From NCBI GenBank assembly GCA_963837425.1, contig CAWINH010000003.1, positions 1-64,000 of the forward strand: a stretch of DNA of 64,000 nt, read 5' to 3'. Shown one piece after another: positions 8,415 through 15,839 of this stretch (position 1 is its first letter; each line of letters opens with the position of its first letter). The notes beneath the pieces are model-generated. The model was given only the letters and a program-made list of their open reading frames with translations. It searched no databases and was not told the DNA's origin. Position numbers and translations under genes: made by a program. Source of the stretch: CAWINH01 sp963837425 (GTDB lineage Bacteria; Chloroflexota; Limnocylindria; QHBO01).

Positions 8415-8783
8415 TCACCAGGCGTCGACCCCCGGCGTCCGCCGTACGCTCCAGTGCTCGGCGTCTGCCGGCGTCACCTCGACGAGGTCGATCCGTCGGT
8501 TCGTGGCACGCACGCCGTGCAGGCTGGCGAAGAGGCCCAGTGACGAGCGCAGGCGCTGCAGCTGCCGGTATGTCAGGCCCTGGGCACCCGTTCCCGCTCG
8601 CCCGGTCCGGCGAAGCTTCACCTCGACCGCCACCAGGGTACGCATCGGGTCCTGGCAGACAAGGTCCACCTCTCCGCTGCGCGCGCTCCATCGGGTCGCC
8701 AGCACCCGCCAGCCGCAAGCCTCGAGCCAGCGCGCCACCGCAGCCTCGGCCCTGAGGCCAAGGAGGTGTCGAGGATCAGCCAT
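8415..8783 (-). CDS. yraN: YraN family protein (UPF0102, endonuclease-like fold)
   Basis: This is a small protein of the UPF0102/YraN family, distantly related to Holliday-junction-resolvase-type nucleases; its cellular role is not settled. The 122-aa product has the core pattern G-x-x-A-E-x-x-x-A-x-x-x-L near the N-terminus, SGEVDLV(C) with the Asp of the nuclease fold, and VAVEVKLR with the E-x-K catalytic pair. The frame stays open further upstream, but the ATG at 8783 gives the family N-terminus. It is the last gene of the rpsP-rimM-trmD-rplS-rnhB operon, its usual place next to rnhB. Confidence 0.88.
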   Translation of the reverse strand: MADPRHLLGLRAEAAVARWLEACGWRVLATRWSARSGEVDLVCQDPMRTLVAVEVKLRRTGRAGTGAQGLTYRQLQRLRSSLGLFASLHGVRATNRRIDLVEVTPADAEHWSVRRTPGVDAW

Positions 8784-8830
8784 CGGTGACCACGCTATCG
8801 CACGGCCCTTACCGCGCCATGCGGACCGGC

Positions 8831-9544
8831 TTATCGGCCGGAGTTTGCGACGCTCGCCAGGGGGCTCTCGGCCGGCTCCGTCCCGGCTGGCTCCTCGATC
8901 GGCACCGGGAGCAACAGCTGCTGCCCGTAGGCCGCCGCCTGCACGCGGGCAAAGCTGCGCCGGTGGAAGGGCGTCAGCCCCTGGGCGTCGATCCCCATTC
9001 GGTGCGCCCGCGTCGAGTAGCCGGCGTTGTGATCCCAACCGTACCCCGGGTAGCGCTCGGCGAGCCGATCCATGAGCCGGTCGCGCACGACCTTGGCGAC
9101 GACGCTGGCGGCCGCGATCGAGTGGCTGTGGGCGTCACCGTCGACGATGGCGGTATACCGGCCCACCCGGTCCTCGAACCCACGGATCCGCAGCCCGTCG
9201 ATGAGCACATGCTCGCGATCGGGAATCCGCAGGATCGCGCGCTCCATGGCCAGCGTCGTGGCGTGATAGATGTTCAGCCGATCGATCTCGGCCACGCTGG
9301 CCGCCCCGATCCCGACGCGCAGGGCCTTGGCACGGATCAGCGGATACAGATGCTCGCGCTGGGCACGGGAGAGGGTCTTCGAGTCACGGACGCCGTGGAT
9401 CCTTCGGCCGTAGGGGGGCATCACCACCGCGGCGGCCAGCACCGGGCCGCTCAGGCAGGCGACCCCGACCGCGTCGCAGCCGACGACGAGCCGCCGCCCC
9501 TGTCGCCAGTGGCGCCATTCGTATCGGAAATGCGGCTCGATCAT
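8831..9544 (-). CDS. rnhB: Ribonuclease HII with degenerate catalytic motif
   Basis: RNase HII incises at ribonucleotides embedded in DNA. Most of the 237-aa protein is clearly family: SGPVLAAAV, RDSKTL, the second-domain LIDG Asp, D-G-D-A-H-S-H-S-I-A-A-A-S-V-V-A-K, RDRLM, YGWDHNAGY and G-L-T-P-F-H-R-R-S-F. However, the N-terminal motif, normally G-x-D-E-A/V-G-R-G, reads C23-D24-A25-V26-G27-V28-A29. The first Asp is kept, while the catalytic Glu (now Ala), the Arg and the second Gly of the G-R-G motif are changed. The DNA at 9463-9480 reads gac gcg gtc ggg gtc gcc, with no frameshift. Activity may be lost or altered. Genomic context (rplS-rnhB-yraN) is normal. Confidence 0.9.
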   Translation of the reverse strand: MIEPHFRYEWRHWRQGRRLVVGCDAVGVACLSGPVLAAAVVMPPYGRRIHGVRDSKTLSRAQREHLYPLIRAKALRVGIGAASVAEIDRLNIYHATTLAMERAILRIPDREHVLIDGLRIRGFEDRVGRYTAIVDGDAHSHSIAAASVVAKVVRDRLMDRLAERYPGYGWDHNAGYSTRAHRMGIDAQGLTPFHRRSFARVQAAAYGQQLLLPVPIEEPAGTEPAESPLASVANSGR

Positions 9545-9585
9545 CCACCCGGATCATCCCACGTCGGGACCGGTGGAGGCGGCGG

Positions 9586-9927
9586 TCAGCGTCGCTCGCG
9601 CAGGGTTGCGGACTTGCCGACCCGCTTGCGGAGAAAGTAGAGCTGGGCCCGGCGCGCGACGCCGTGCCGCACGACCTCGATCTTGTCGACGCGCGGCGCG
9701 TGGATCATGAACGTCCGCTCCACGCCCACGCCGCTTGCGATGCGGCGAACGGTGATCTGCTCGTTCAGCCCGCCGCCACGCATCCGCATCACCGTCCCCT
9801 CGAAAACCTGGATGCGCTCCCGGTTGCCCTCGACGACCTTCACCGACACCCGGACCGTGTCGCCGGACTCGATCGTCGGGAGGTCGCTGCGCAGCTGCTC
9901 GCGCTCGAGCTCGGTGATGACGTTCAT
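9586..9927 (-). CDS. rplS: 50S ribosomal protein L19
   Basis: L19 sits at the 30S-50S interface. The 113-aa product has the usual V-I-T-E-L-E-R-E-Q-L-R start, I-x-S-G-D-T-V-R-V, QVFEGTVM, SGVGVERTF and a C-terminal R-R-A-K/Q-L-Y-F-L-R-x-R-x-G-K-S-A. I chose the ATG at 9927; the frame is open upstream but passes through the promoter and trmD end and is not L19-like. It has its own TATACT promoter inside the trmD-rplS gap, so it can be made independently of rpsP-trmD. Confidence 0.97.
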   Translation of the reverse strand: MNVITELEREQLRSDLPTIESGDTVRVSVKVVEGNRERIQVFEGTVMRMRGGGLNEQITVRRIASGVGVERTFMIHAPRVDKIEVVRHGVARRAQLYFLRKRVGKSATLRERR

Positions 9928-10040
9928 GGCTGGGAGCGACCTCGTGGGCGCGGCGGTTGGCCGCGATGGCTTCCGTTCGGCTGCCGGCGCGTCGGGCGCG
10001 GGCGTGAAGAACGCGACCGACACGCGGTCGCGGCGGGCCG

Positions 10041-10070
10041 AGTATATCGTGCGGCCGCGCGGCGTGGCAA
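10041..10070 (-). promoter_or_regulatory. Promoter of rplS
   Basis: On the minus strand TTGCCA (10065-10070) and TATACT (10041-10046) are separated by 18 bases. It sits just after the trmD stop and about 115 bases before the rplS ATG, leaving a leader of roughly 105 bases. Confidence 0.65.
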
Positions 10071-10085
10071 CCGGCCGATCCTCGG

Positions 10086-10829
10086 CTAGCCGCCGCCTCG
10101 CAGCTCCTTCAGCCACTCCCGATCGGCATCGGTCAGTGGCGCCGACTCGAGCAGATCAGGCCGGCGCTCGAGCGTGCGCCGCAACGCCTCGCGCCGCTGC
10201 CAGCGTTCGACCTCACCGTGGTGCCCCGACAGGAGCACGTCGGGCACCGCCTCGCCCGCGAAAACGTCGGGGCGGGTGTACTGCGGATGCTCGAGGATCC
10301 CGGCAGCAAACGAATCGTCCTCGTGCGACGCAGCTTCGATGACGCCCGGGAGCAGCCGTCCCACCGCGTCGATGAGGACGAGTGCGGGCAGCTCGCCGCC
10401 GGTCAGCACATAGTCGCCGATGCTGACCTCGCGGTCGGCGAGACGCCGCCCGCGCTCATCGATCCCCTCGTAGCGTCCGCAGATGAGCGCGAGGTGGCGC
10501 GCCTGGGCCAGGTCGCGAGCCATCCTGTCGCTCAGCCGCTCTCCGGCCGGATCCAGCAGGACGATCAGCGCGCCCGAAGCACGGAGCGGTCGGATGGCGG
10601 CCGCCAGCGGCTCGGGGCGGAGAACCATGCCGGCGCCGCCGCCGTACGGATAGTCGTCGACCGACCGGTGGCGGCCGATCCCATGCAGTCGCAGGTCGTG
10701 AACGTCGACGCGCAGGATGTTGCGCTCGACTGCTCGACCGATGATCGACGTCTGAAGCGGCACCGTGAACAGCTCGGGAAAGAGCGTCACGACCTCGATG
10801 TGCAGCGCCGGGCCGCCCGGATCCGACAC
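10086..10829 (-). CDS. trmD: tRNA (guanine37-N1)-methyltransferase
   Basis: TrmD methylates G37 next to the anticodon, using SAM bound in a trefoil-knot fold, and so prevents +1 frameshifting. The 247-aa protein has the expected N-terminal VTLFPELF, DYPYGGGAGMVLRPEP, CGRYEGIDER and the knot motif S-I-G-D-Y-V-L-T-G-G-E-L-P-A, followed by the LPGVI and EHPQYTRP signatures. It lies 2 bases after rimM. Order rpsP-khpA-rimM-trmD-rplS is the classical operon. Confidence 0.97.
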   Translation of the reverse strand: MSDPGGPALHIEVVTLFPELFTVPLQTSIIGRAVERNILRVDVHDLRLHGIGRHRSVDDYPYGGGAGMVLRPEPLAAAIRPLRASGALIVLLDPAGERLSDRMARDLAQARHLALICGRYEGIDERGRRLADREVSIGDYVLTGGELPALVLIDAVGRLLPGVIEAASHEDDSFAAGILEHPQYTRPDVFAGEAVPDVLLSGHHGEVERWQRREALRRTLERRPDLLESAPLTDADREWLKELRGGG

Positions 10830-10831
10830 GC

Positions 10832-11326
10832 TCAGCTCACCTCCTCGGCCGCATAGTCGACGACCATGAGCCCCTCGGCAAGATCGATCGACCGCACGAC
10901 GGAGCGCAGCGCGGGGATGAGCAGCTCGCCGCCGTCCGCCCGAGTGACCGCGTACACCTCGTTCTCGCCGGCCCGGAAGACCTCGGCCACCGTTCCGAGC
11001 GGCCCCCCGGCTGGATCGGTGACGCGCAGGCCCACGATCTGGTGCCAGAAGTAGGTTCCCGCGGGGAGCTCACGCGCGTCGACTTCGAGGTGGCGGCCGC
11101 GCAGCCGCTGCGCCTCCTCGCGGTTCGTGACGCCCGACAGGCCGATAACCGGGACTCGGCCGCCGGCCTCGAGCGCCTCGACGAGCCGCGGCGCGGGTTC
11201 ATCCTCGATGAAGAGGCTGGAACCGACCGCCAGCCGCTCAGGCCAGTCGGTCAGCGGTACGACGCGAAGCGCGCCGCGCAGCCCCTTGGCCCCGGTGATG
11301 CGGGCGACCGCCAGCCGATCACTCGT
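10832..11326 (-). CDS. rimM: Ribosome maturation factor RimM (start codon non-canonical or unresolved)
   Basis: RimM helps mature the 30S head by binding S19. The N-terminal domain R-L-A-V-A-R-I-T-G-A-K-G-L-R-G and the C-terminal PRC-barrel with Y-F-W-H-Q-I-V-G-L-x-V, L-L-I-P-A and M-V-V-D fit the family. No ATG/GTG/TTG exists where the protein should begin. The nearest is TTG at 11422, which would add about 32 unrelated residues read through khpA. Near-cognate candidates are ACG at 11326 (giving an S-D-R-L-A-V-A start, with GGAG about 10 bases upstream) and CTG at 11314. I list ACG as the most family-like; the choice is inference. Confidence 0.85.
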   Translation of the reverse strand, partial: TSDRLAVARITGAKGLRGALRVVPLTDWPERLAVGSSLFIEDEPAPRLVEALEAGGRVPVIGLSGVTNREEAQRLRGRHLEVDARELPAGTYFWHQIVGLRVTDPAGGPLGTVAEVFRAGENEVYAVTRADGGELLIPALRSVVRSIDLAEGLMVVDYAAEEVS

Positions 11327-11555
11327 TGTCGACGATCTCCAGCTCGATGTGCCGACCCTGGCGCGATCCCATGACCCGCAGAAGGGCGCGGATGGCGTTC
11401 GCGATCCGTCCGTCGCGTCCAATGACGCGGCCCATGTCGGACTCGTCGACGGTCAGGAACAGGGTGACGCCATCGCCGTCCTCCTCGACCTCCACCACGA
11501 CCGCGTCCGGATTGTCGACGAGCGAGCGCGCGACGTACTCGAGGAACTCCTTCAC
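11319..11555 (-). CDS. khpA: KH-domain RNA-binding protein KhpA
   Basis: KhpA (YlqC type) is a 78-residue single KH domain that binds many RNAs, often with KhpB, and affects cell division and ribosome biogenesis. The KH GxxG loop is visible as G-R-D-G in the I-G-R-D-G-R-I-A-N-A-I-R segment. The ATG overlaps the rpsP stop by 4 bases. Its stop lies inside or next to the unresolved start of rimM, so translation of the two is probably coupled. Confidence 0.93.
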   Translation of the reverse strand: MKEFLEYVARSLVDNPDAVVVEVEEDGDGVTLFLTVDESDMGRVIGRDGRIANAIRALLRVMGSRQGRHIELEIVDNE

Positions 11556-11869
11556 GCGTCGGCCTTGGCCTTGGCCCTGGTGGCCGATGCCCGCGTCCGC
11601 TTCACCGGCTTGGGGCTCTCGGGCGGCGCTCCGACGCCGGCCTGCCGCATCAGCTTCTCCACCGTCTCGGACGGCCTTGCCCCCTTCTGCAGCCAGGCGT
11701 TCAGCTTCTCGGCATCGAGCTGGACGGTGGCGGGGTCGGTGAGCGGGTCGTAGAAGCCCAGGATCTCGAGCGCTCGCCCATCGCGCGAACGACGCCCGTC
11801 GATGGCGACCACGCGGTAGCTGGGCCGCTTCGTCGCGCCCACGCGCGTCAATCGGATTCGTACTGCCAA
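11552..11869 (-). CDS. rpsP: 30S ribosomal protein S16
   Basis: S16 stabilises the 5' domain of 16S rRNA. The N-terminus V-R-I-R-L-T-R-V-G-A-T-K-R-P-S-Y-R-V-V and the motif G-F-Y-D-P are diagnostic. The protein is 105 aa, with a Lys/Ala/Arg-rich C-terminal extension beyond the ~80-residue core, ending A-R-A-K-A-D-A-like. It follows the DUF3352 gene by about 45 bases and begins the rpsP-khpA-rimM-trmD unit. Confidence 0.97.
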   Translation of the reverse strand: MAVRIRLTRVGATKRPSYRVVAIDGRRSRDGRALEILGFYDPLTDPATVQLDAEKLNAWLQKGARPSETVEKLMRQAGVGAPPESPKPVKRTRASATRAKAKADA

Positions 11870-11914
11870 GAGTCTGTCGTACCTCTGCTTCGTGCTTGCT
11901 GCATCCCGCGGGGC

Positions 11915-13459
11915 TCAGCGCACCGTCAGGACCATGTGGATCTCTGTCGACTCGTCATGGGCCGGCGCGGTGAGCGCCACGCTCGCGACCTGGAGCAGGA
12001 TATCGCGTTCATCGGCCGGAAGCTGGATCGTCTCGGCGAGCAAGGTCGCGAGCGGGGCAGCGTCGACGTAGAGCTCCGTGCCTCCACGCTCGCCGGTCAG
12101 CGCCCAGGCCCGCTGATATCCGTCCGTCGATGCCAGCGAATCGCCGCTCGCGTGAGCGTCGAGCGCGGCCCCCACGTCGTCGGGGGTCGTGCCGATCACG
12201 ACGACGCCATCCTGCATCGCGTACGAGAGCGCGCCCAGGTCGGGCACGTCCACGGTCGTGATCGCGACGCCGGCCATCTCGCGGGTCGAAGCCGATGCCC
12301 CGTGCGCGGTGACCGCGTCGCGCATCCGCGACAATGCCGCGGCGGCGGCATCGGGGTCACTCGGTCGCAGCAGGAGGATCGCACCGGCCCGGTCCGTGCC
12401 GAGCCCGCGGGCCGCCGCCGCGGCCTCGCGATCGACGAGCGGCAGCACGTCGGTGTCGAGGTCGATGCCCAACCCCAGCGCCGCGAGGGCACGCAGCTGG
12501 GTGATCGCGGTCGACGCGCCGGAGAAGTCCGGGTTCGTTCCAACCTGCTGCTCGAGCGCTCCGATCGATTGAGCCAGCCCGTAGAGGACGACCTCGGCCT
12601 CGGTATCGGCGGGCATCCAGTCCGTGAGGCTCGATGGCTCGCTCGAGAGGGCGAACTGCTGACGGCTCAGCTCCGTCGCGCTCCCTGCATCGAACGGTGC
12701 GGTCCCCGTTGCACGCAGCGCATTCGGCTCCACGACGACCGCCAGCCCCAGCGTGCTGTATCCGTTCAGGGCGGCGCCGATCGTCCCTGCCCGTCGCAGG
12801 TCGAGATAGGCCGCCGCCAGGTGATCCTCGGGGAGCCGACGCATCGCCGCGCGGAAGGACGAATCGGCAGCGAGGGACGGCCGACGCCCGGCATCGGCAT
12901 CGAGGGCGGCTTCGGCCGCGGCCGGGCTGCTCCCGATCACCAGGAGGTCGTCGAGGAACGCGTAGGCGGCTCCATCGGCCTCGATGACCTCGACCCCGTG
13001 GTATTGAGATCGATTCGTGACGCCGTCCCCGAGCATGCGATCGAGCGCTTCACGCGCGGAGACGAGGTCCTTCACCGCGACCAGCAGGATCCCTGAATCG
13101 GGCGCCTGCCCGCCATCCTGCAGCGTGACCGCCACCGCGAGCTGACCGCCGAGCCAGGGCCGCACGTTCGCCTCGTAGTCCACGCCGACCTGGCCGAGCA
13201 GCCGCTGCGCGATCTCGTGCAGCTTCTCGTCGAGGTTCGCAGTGTCGGCGAAGCCCGGCACCTTCGAGAGGACCTCACCGAGGTTCAGGCGCTGGCCGGT
13301 CGACGGCTGCAGATAGACGGTCGCGTAGAGGGCGGCGTCATCGGGCACCGCTCGCGCGGCCCGGTCGGGGGAGGCCGCGAACACGAGGAGATACCCACCG
13401 ACCACCACCGTCCCGGCCAGGGTCAGCAGCGTGGTCAGCGCAATGACCAGGCGCTGCAT
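11915..13459 (-). CDS. DUF3352 domain-containing protein, secreted or membrane-anchored
   Basis: This is a 514-aa protein with an N-terminal hydrophobic signal/anchor (about residues 5-30) followed by a long soluble domain resembling DUF3352, a family of unknown function found in cyanobacteria, Chloroflexi and others. Repeating blocks such as A-L-Y-A-T-V-Y-L-Q-P, L-G-G-Q-L-A-V-A-V and V-V-I-G-T-T-P-D-D recur as related modules, suggesting internal duplication. It directly abuts ffh (TGA-ATG) and precedes rpsP, so it is co-transcribed with translation and export genes. The neighbours hint at an envelope role but do not prove one. Confidence 0.75.
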   Translation of the reverse strand: MQRLVIALTTLLTLAGTVVVGGYLLVFAASPDRAARAVPDDAALYATVYLQPSTGQRLNLGEVLSKVPGFADTANLDEKLHEIAQRLLGQVGVDYEANVRPWLGGQLAVAVTLQDGGQAPDSGILLVAVKDLVSAREALDRMLGDGVTNRSQYHGVEVIEADGAAYAFLDDLLVIGSSPAAAEAALDADAGRRPSLAADSSFRAAMRRLPEDHLAAAYLDLRRAGTIGAALNGYSTLGLAVVVEPNALRATGTAPFDAGSATELSRQQFALSSEPSSLTDWMPADTEAEVVLYGLAQSIGALEQQVGTNPDFSGASTAITQLRALAALGLGIDLDTDVLPLVDREAAAAARGLGTDRAGAILLLRPSDPDAAAAALSRMRDAVTAHGASASTREMAGVAITTVDVPDLGALSYAMQDGVVVIGTTPDDVGAALDAHASGDSLASTDGYQRAWALTGERGGTELYVDAAPLATLLAETIQLPADERDILLQVASVALTAPAHDESTEIHMVLTVR

Positions 13460-14803
13460 TCAGCCCCCGCGGCCGAGCATGCCGCGCAGCCCACCGCCGA
13501 GGTTCGGGAGACGGCCGGAGGTGAGCTGCTTCATGAGTCGCTGCATCTCGACGAACTGCTTCAGGAGCCGGTTGACGTCGGCGGTCGTCGTCCCACTGCC
13601 GGCCGCAATCCGGCGTCGGCGGCTCGCCTTGATCAGCTCCGGCCGGCGTCGCTCCTCCGGGGTCATCGAGTCGATGATCGCCTCGATTCGCTTCAGCTGT
13701 CCCTCGTCGACGGCCTGCTGCGCGGCGCCGGCCAGCTGACCCGCCCCCGGGATCATCTGCACCAGCTGGCCGAGCGGGCCCATCTTCTGCACCTGGCCGA
13801 GCTGGCTGCGGAAATCCTCGAGCGTGAAACGCGACTCCATCATCCGCTGCGCGACGCGTTCCGCCTCGTCGCGGTCGACCGTCTCCTGGACGCGCTCCAC
13901 GAGGGAGAGCACGTCTCCCATGCCGAGGATGCGCTGCGCGAGGCGGTCCGGGTGGAATGGCTCCAGGCCGTCCGTTCGCTCACCGGTTCCCAGGAAGCTG
14001 ATCGGCAGGCCGGTCACGCTGCGAATCGAGAGCGCCGCCCCGCCGCGCGCATCGCCATCCATCTTCGTCAGGACGAGCCCGGTGACCGGCAGCCTCTCGT
14101 GGAACGACTCGGCCACGCGGACCGCCTCCTGGCCGGTCATCGCGTCGACGACGAGCAGCGTCTCGGCCGGCGTGACGGTGCCCACCATCCGCACCAGCTC
14201 GTCCATCATCGCCTCGTCCACGTGGAGGCGCCCCGCCGTGTCGAGCAGGACGACGTCGTGGCCACGCTTCTGCGCCTGCTCGAGCCCGGAGCGTGCGACC
14301 TCCAGCGCGGGCGTCCTCACCGAGCGACTGTGGACCTCGATCCCGATCTGGTCCCCGAGCTGCACGAGCTGGTCCACGGCGGCGGGCCGATAGACGTCTG
14401 CGGCCACGAGGAGCGGCTTCCTCCCCTCCTTGCGCAGGCGCACCGCCAGCTTCGCGGCGGTCGTCGTCTTGCCCGACCCCTGGAGGCCCACCAGCATGAT
14501 GACCGAGGGTCGCCCCTCGAGGTGGAGGACGTGGCGCTCACCGCCGAGCACCGCAACCAGCTCGTCGTGGACGATCTTCACGACCTGCTGACCCGGATTC
14601 AGCCCGTGGAGCAGGTCGGCGCCAGCGGCGCGCGCCTGCACGCGCGCGACGAAGTCCTTGACGACGCGGAAGTTCACGTCCGCCTCGAGCAGCGCGAGAC
14701 GAATCTCGCGGAGGGCAGCTTCGAGGTCGGCGTCGGTGATCTTCGCCTTGCCACGGAGGCGGCCGGCGACGCCCTGCAGGCGCGACGAGAGAGATTCGAA
14801 CAA
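13460..14803 (-). CDS. ffh: Signal recognition particle GTPase Ffh
   Basis: Ffh binds 4.5S/SRP RNA and nascent signal sequences, and pairs with FtsY at the membrane. The N domain begins with F-E-S-L-S-S-R-L-Q-G. The G domain shows G1 GLQGSGKTTTAAKLA, DTAGRLHVDE and TKMDGDARGG. The C-terminal M domain is Met-rich and ends in a Gly-rich G-M-L-G-R-G-G. Homology places the start at the TTG of 14803 (447 aa). An alternative TTG at 14857 would add 18 unrelated residues, and neither has a clear ribosome site. A good promoter lies upstream, separate from ftsY. Confidence 0.95.
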   Translation of the reverse strand: MFESLSSRLQGVAGRLRGKAKITDADLEAALREIRLALLEADVNFRVVKDFVARVQARAAGADLLHGLNPGQQVVKIVHDELVAVLGGERHVLHLEGRPSVIMLVGLQGSGKTTTAAKLAVRLRKEGRKPLLVAADVYRPAAVDQLVQLGDQIGIEVHSRSVRTPALEVARSGLEQAQKRGHDVVLLDTAGRLHVDEAMMDELVRMVGTVTPAETLLVVDAMTGQEAVRVAESFHERLPVTGLVLTKMDGDARGGAALSIRSVTGLPISFLGTGERTDGLEPFHPDRLAQRILGMGDVLSLVERVQETVDRDEAERVAQRMMESRFTLEDFRSQLGQVQKMGPLGQLVQMIPGAGQLAGAAQQAVDEGQLKRIEAIIDSMTPEERRRPELIKASRRRRIAAGSGTTTADVNRLLKQFVEMQRLMKQLTSGRLPNLGGGLRGMLGRGG

Positions 14804-14868
14804 GGCTGTTAGACCGATACGGGGAAGGCGATCAGGCGCGCCAGTCGGGGCGCGCAACGCGGCTGCAC

Positions 14869-14897
14869 ATTCTAGGCGTCGGTGCCACGGACGGCAA
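14869..14897 (-). promoter_or_regulatory. Promoter of the ffh-DUF3352-rpsP operon
   Basis: On the minus strand TTGCCG (14892-14897), 17 bases and TAGAAT (14869-14874) form a near-consensus promoter in the 121-base gap between ftsY and ffh. It separates the smc-ftsY unit from the ffh unit. Confidence 0.7.
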
Positions 14898-14924
14898 CGC
14901 GACCCGAGCCCGGGCCTGGCAGCC

Positions 14925-15839
14925 TCACCCGGGCGTCAGCAGCCACTCCACGTAGGCGTCGGCATCGAAGGGCGCCAGGCCGTCGAGCTCCTCCCCGAAC
15001 CCGACGAAGACGATCGGCACACCCAGGCGCGCGACGACCGAGACCGCCACGCCGCCCTTCGCCGTCCCGTCCAGCTTGGTGAGGACGATGCCGGTGACCC
15101 CGACCTCGCGACTGAACGCCTCCGCCTGCGCGATCCCGTTCTGGCCGGTCGTCGCGTCGAGCACCAGGAGGACGTGACGGGGCTGCCCCTCCAGCCGCCC
15201 GGCGATGACCCGTCTGATCTTTCCGAGCTCCGCCATGAGCTGGCCCCGGTTGTGGAGCCGTCCGGCCGTGTCGACGAGCACAACGTCGGTGCCGCGCGAC
15301 GTTGCCGCGGCCACCGCGTCGAACGCGACCGCCCCCGGATCCGCGCCAGCTCGTTGGGCGACCACCGGGACGTCAAGCCGTTCGCCCCACAGGCGAAGCT
15401 GCTCGATCGCGGCAGCCCGATACGTGTCGGCGGCGGCGAGGATCACCGAGCGTCCCTGTTTCCGCAGTCGGGCCGCGAGCTTCGCGATCGTCGTCGTCTT
15501 GCCGGTCCCGTTGACCCCCACCACGAGGACGATCGACGGCGGTGGGCCAGGCTCCCAGGCGGCCCCGCCGGCAGCGGAGAGCCTCGACGAGATCTCGTTC
15601 CCGAGGGCGTCCCGGATTGCTGCCGGCCCGCCGCCCGCCTGGACGCGCGCCCCGTCGACGAGGGTCATCGCCATCTCGGCGCCCACGTCCGCGGCGATCA
15701 GCGCCTCCTCGAGCTCATCCCAGGTCGCCTCCGAGACGGACGCGCCCATTCCCAGGATCGATCGAAGTCGCGTGCCGAGGCCCCCGGCACGAGGTCGAAG
15801 GCCCATCCCGACCGGCCCGCGACCGGGCCGCTCCATCAT
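14925..15839 (-). CDS. ftsY: Signal recognition particle receptor FtsY
   Basis: FtsY is the membrane-associated GTPase that docks SRP-ribosome complexes at the translocon. The 304-aa protein is the compact NG form without the long acidic A domain. G1 reads VGVNGTGKTTTIAKLA, followed by AADTYRAAAIEQL, DTAGRLHN, LDATTGQN and TKLDGTAKGG. The first ATG overlaps the smc stop (ATGA). The short basic N-terminus (R-P-x-x-G-x-R) could mediate lipid contact. The rnc-smc-ftsY order is common in Gram-positives and Chloroflexota. Confidence 0.96.
   Translation of the reverse strand: MMERPGRGPVGMGLRPRAGGLGTRLRSILGMGASVSEATWDELEEALIAADVGAEMAMTLVDGARVQAGGGPAAIRDALGNEISSRLSAAGGAAWEPGPPPSIVLVVGVNGTGKTTTIAKLAARLRKQGRSVILAAADTYRAAAIEQLRLWGERLDVPVVAQRAGADPGAVAFDAVAAATSRGTDVVLVDTAGRLHNRGQLMAELGKIRRVIAGRLEGQPRHVLLVLDATTGQNGIAQAEAFSREVGVTGIVLTKLDGTAKGGVAVSVVARLGVPIVFVGFGEELDGLAPFDADAYVEWLLTPG

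Noticed and set aside
9928..10116. 63-residue N-terminal extension of L19
   Set aside because: It runs through the rplS promoter and the end of trmD, and L19 proteins do not have it.
11309..11326. Programmed frameshift fusing khpA to rimM
   Set aside because: The shift needed at the khpA stop is geometrically possible, but both proteins have complete family ends and no slippery site or stimulator is seen. A near-cognate start is simpler.
13217..14812. 531-aa plus-strand open frame opposite ffh
   Set aside because: It is antisense to ffh, and its composition (Arg, Gly, His, Asp) is typical of a shadow frame.
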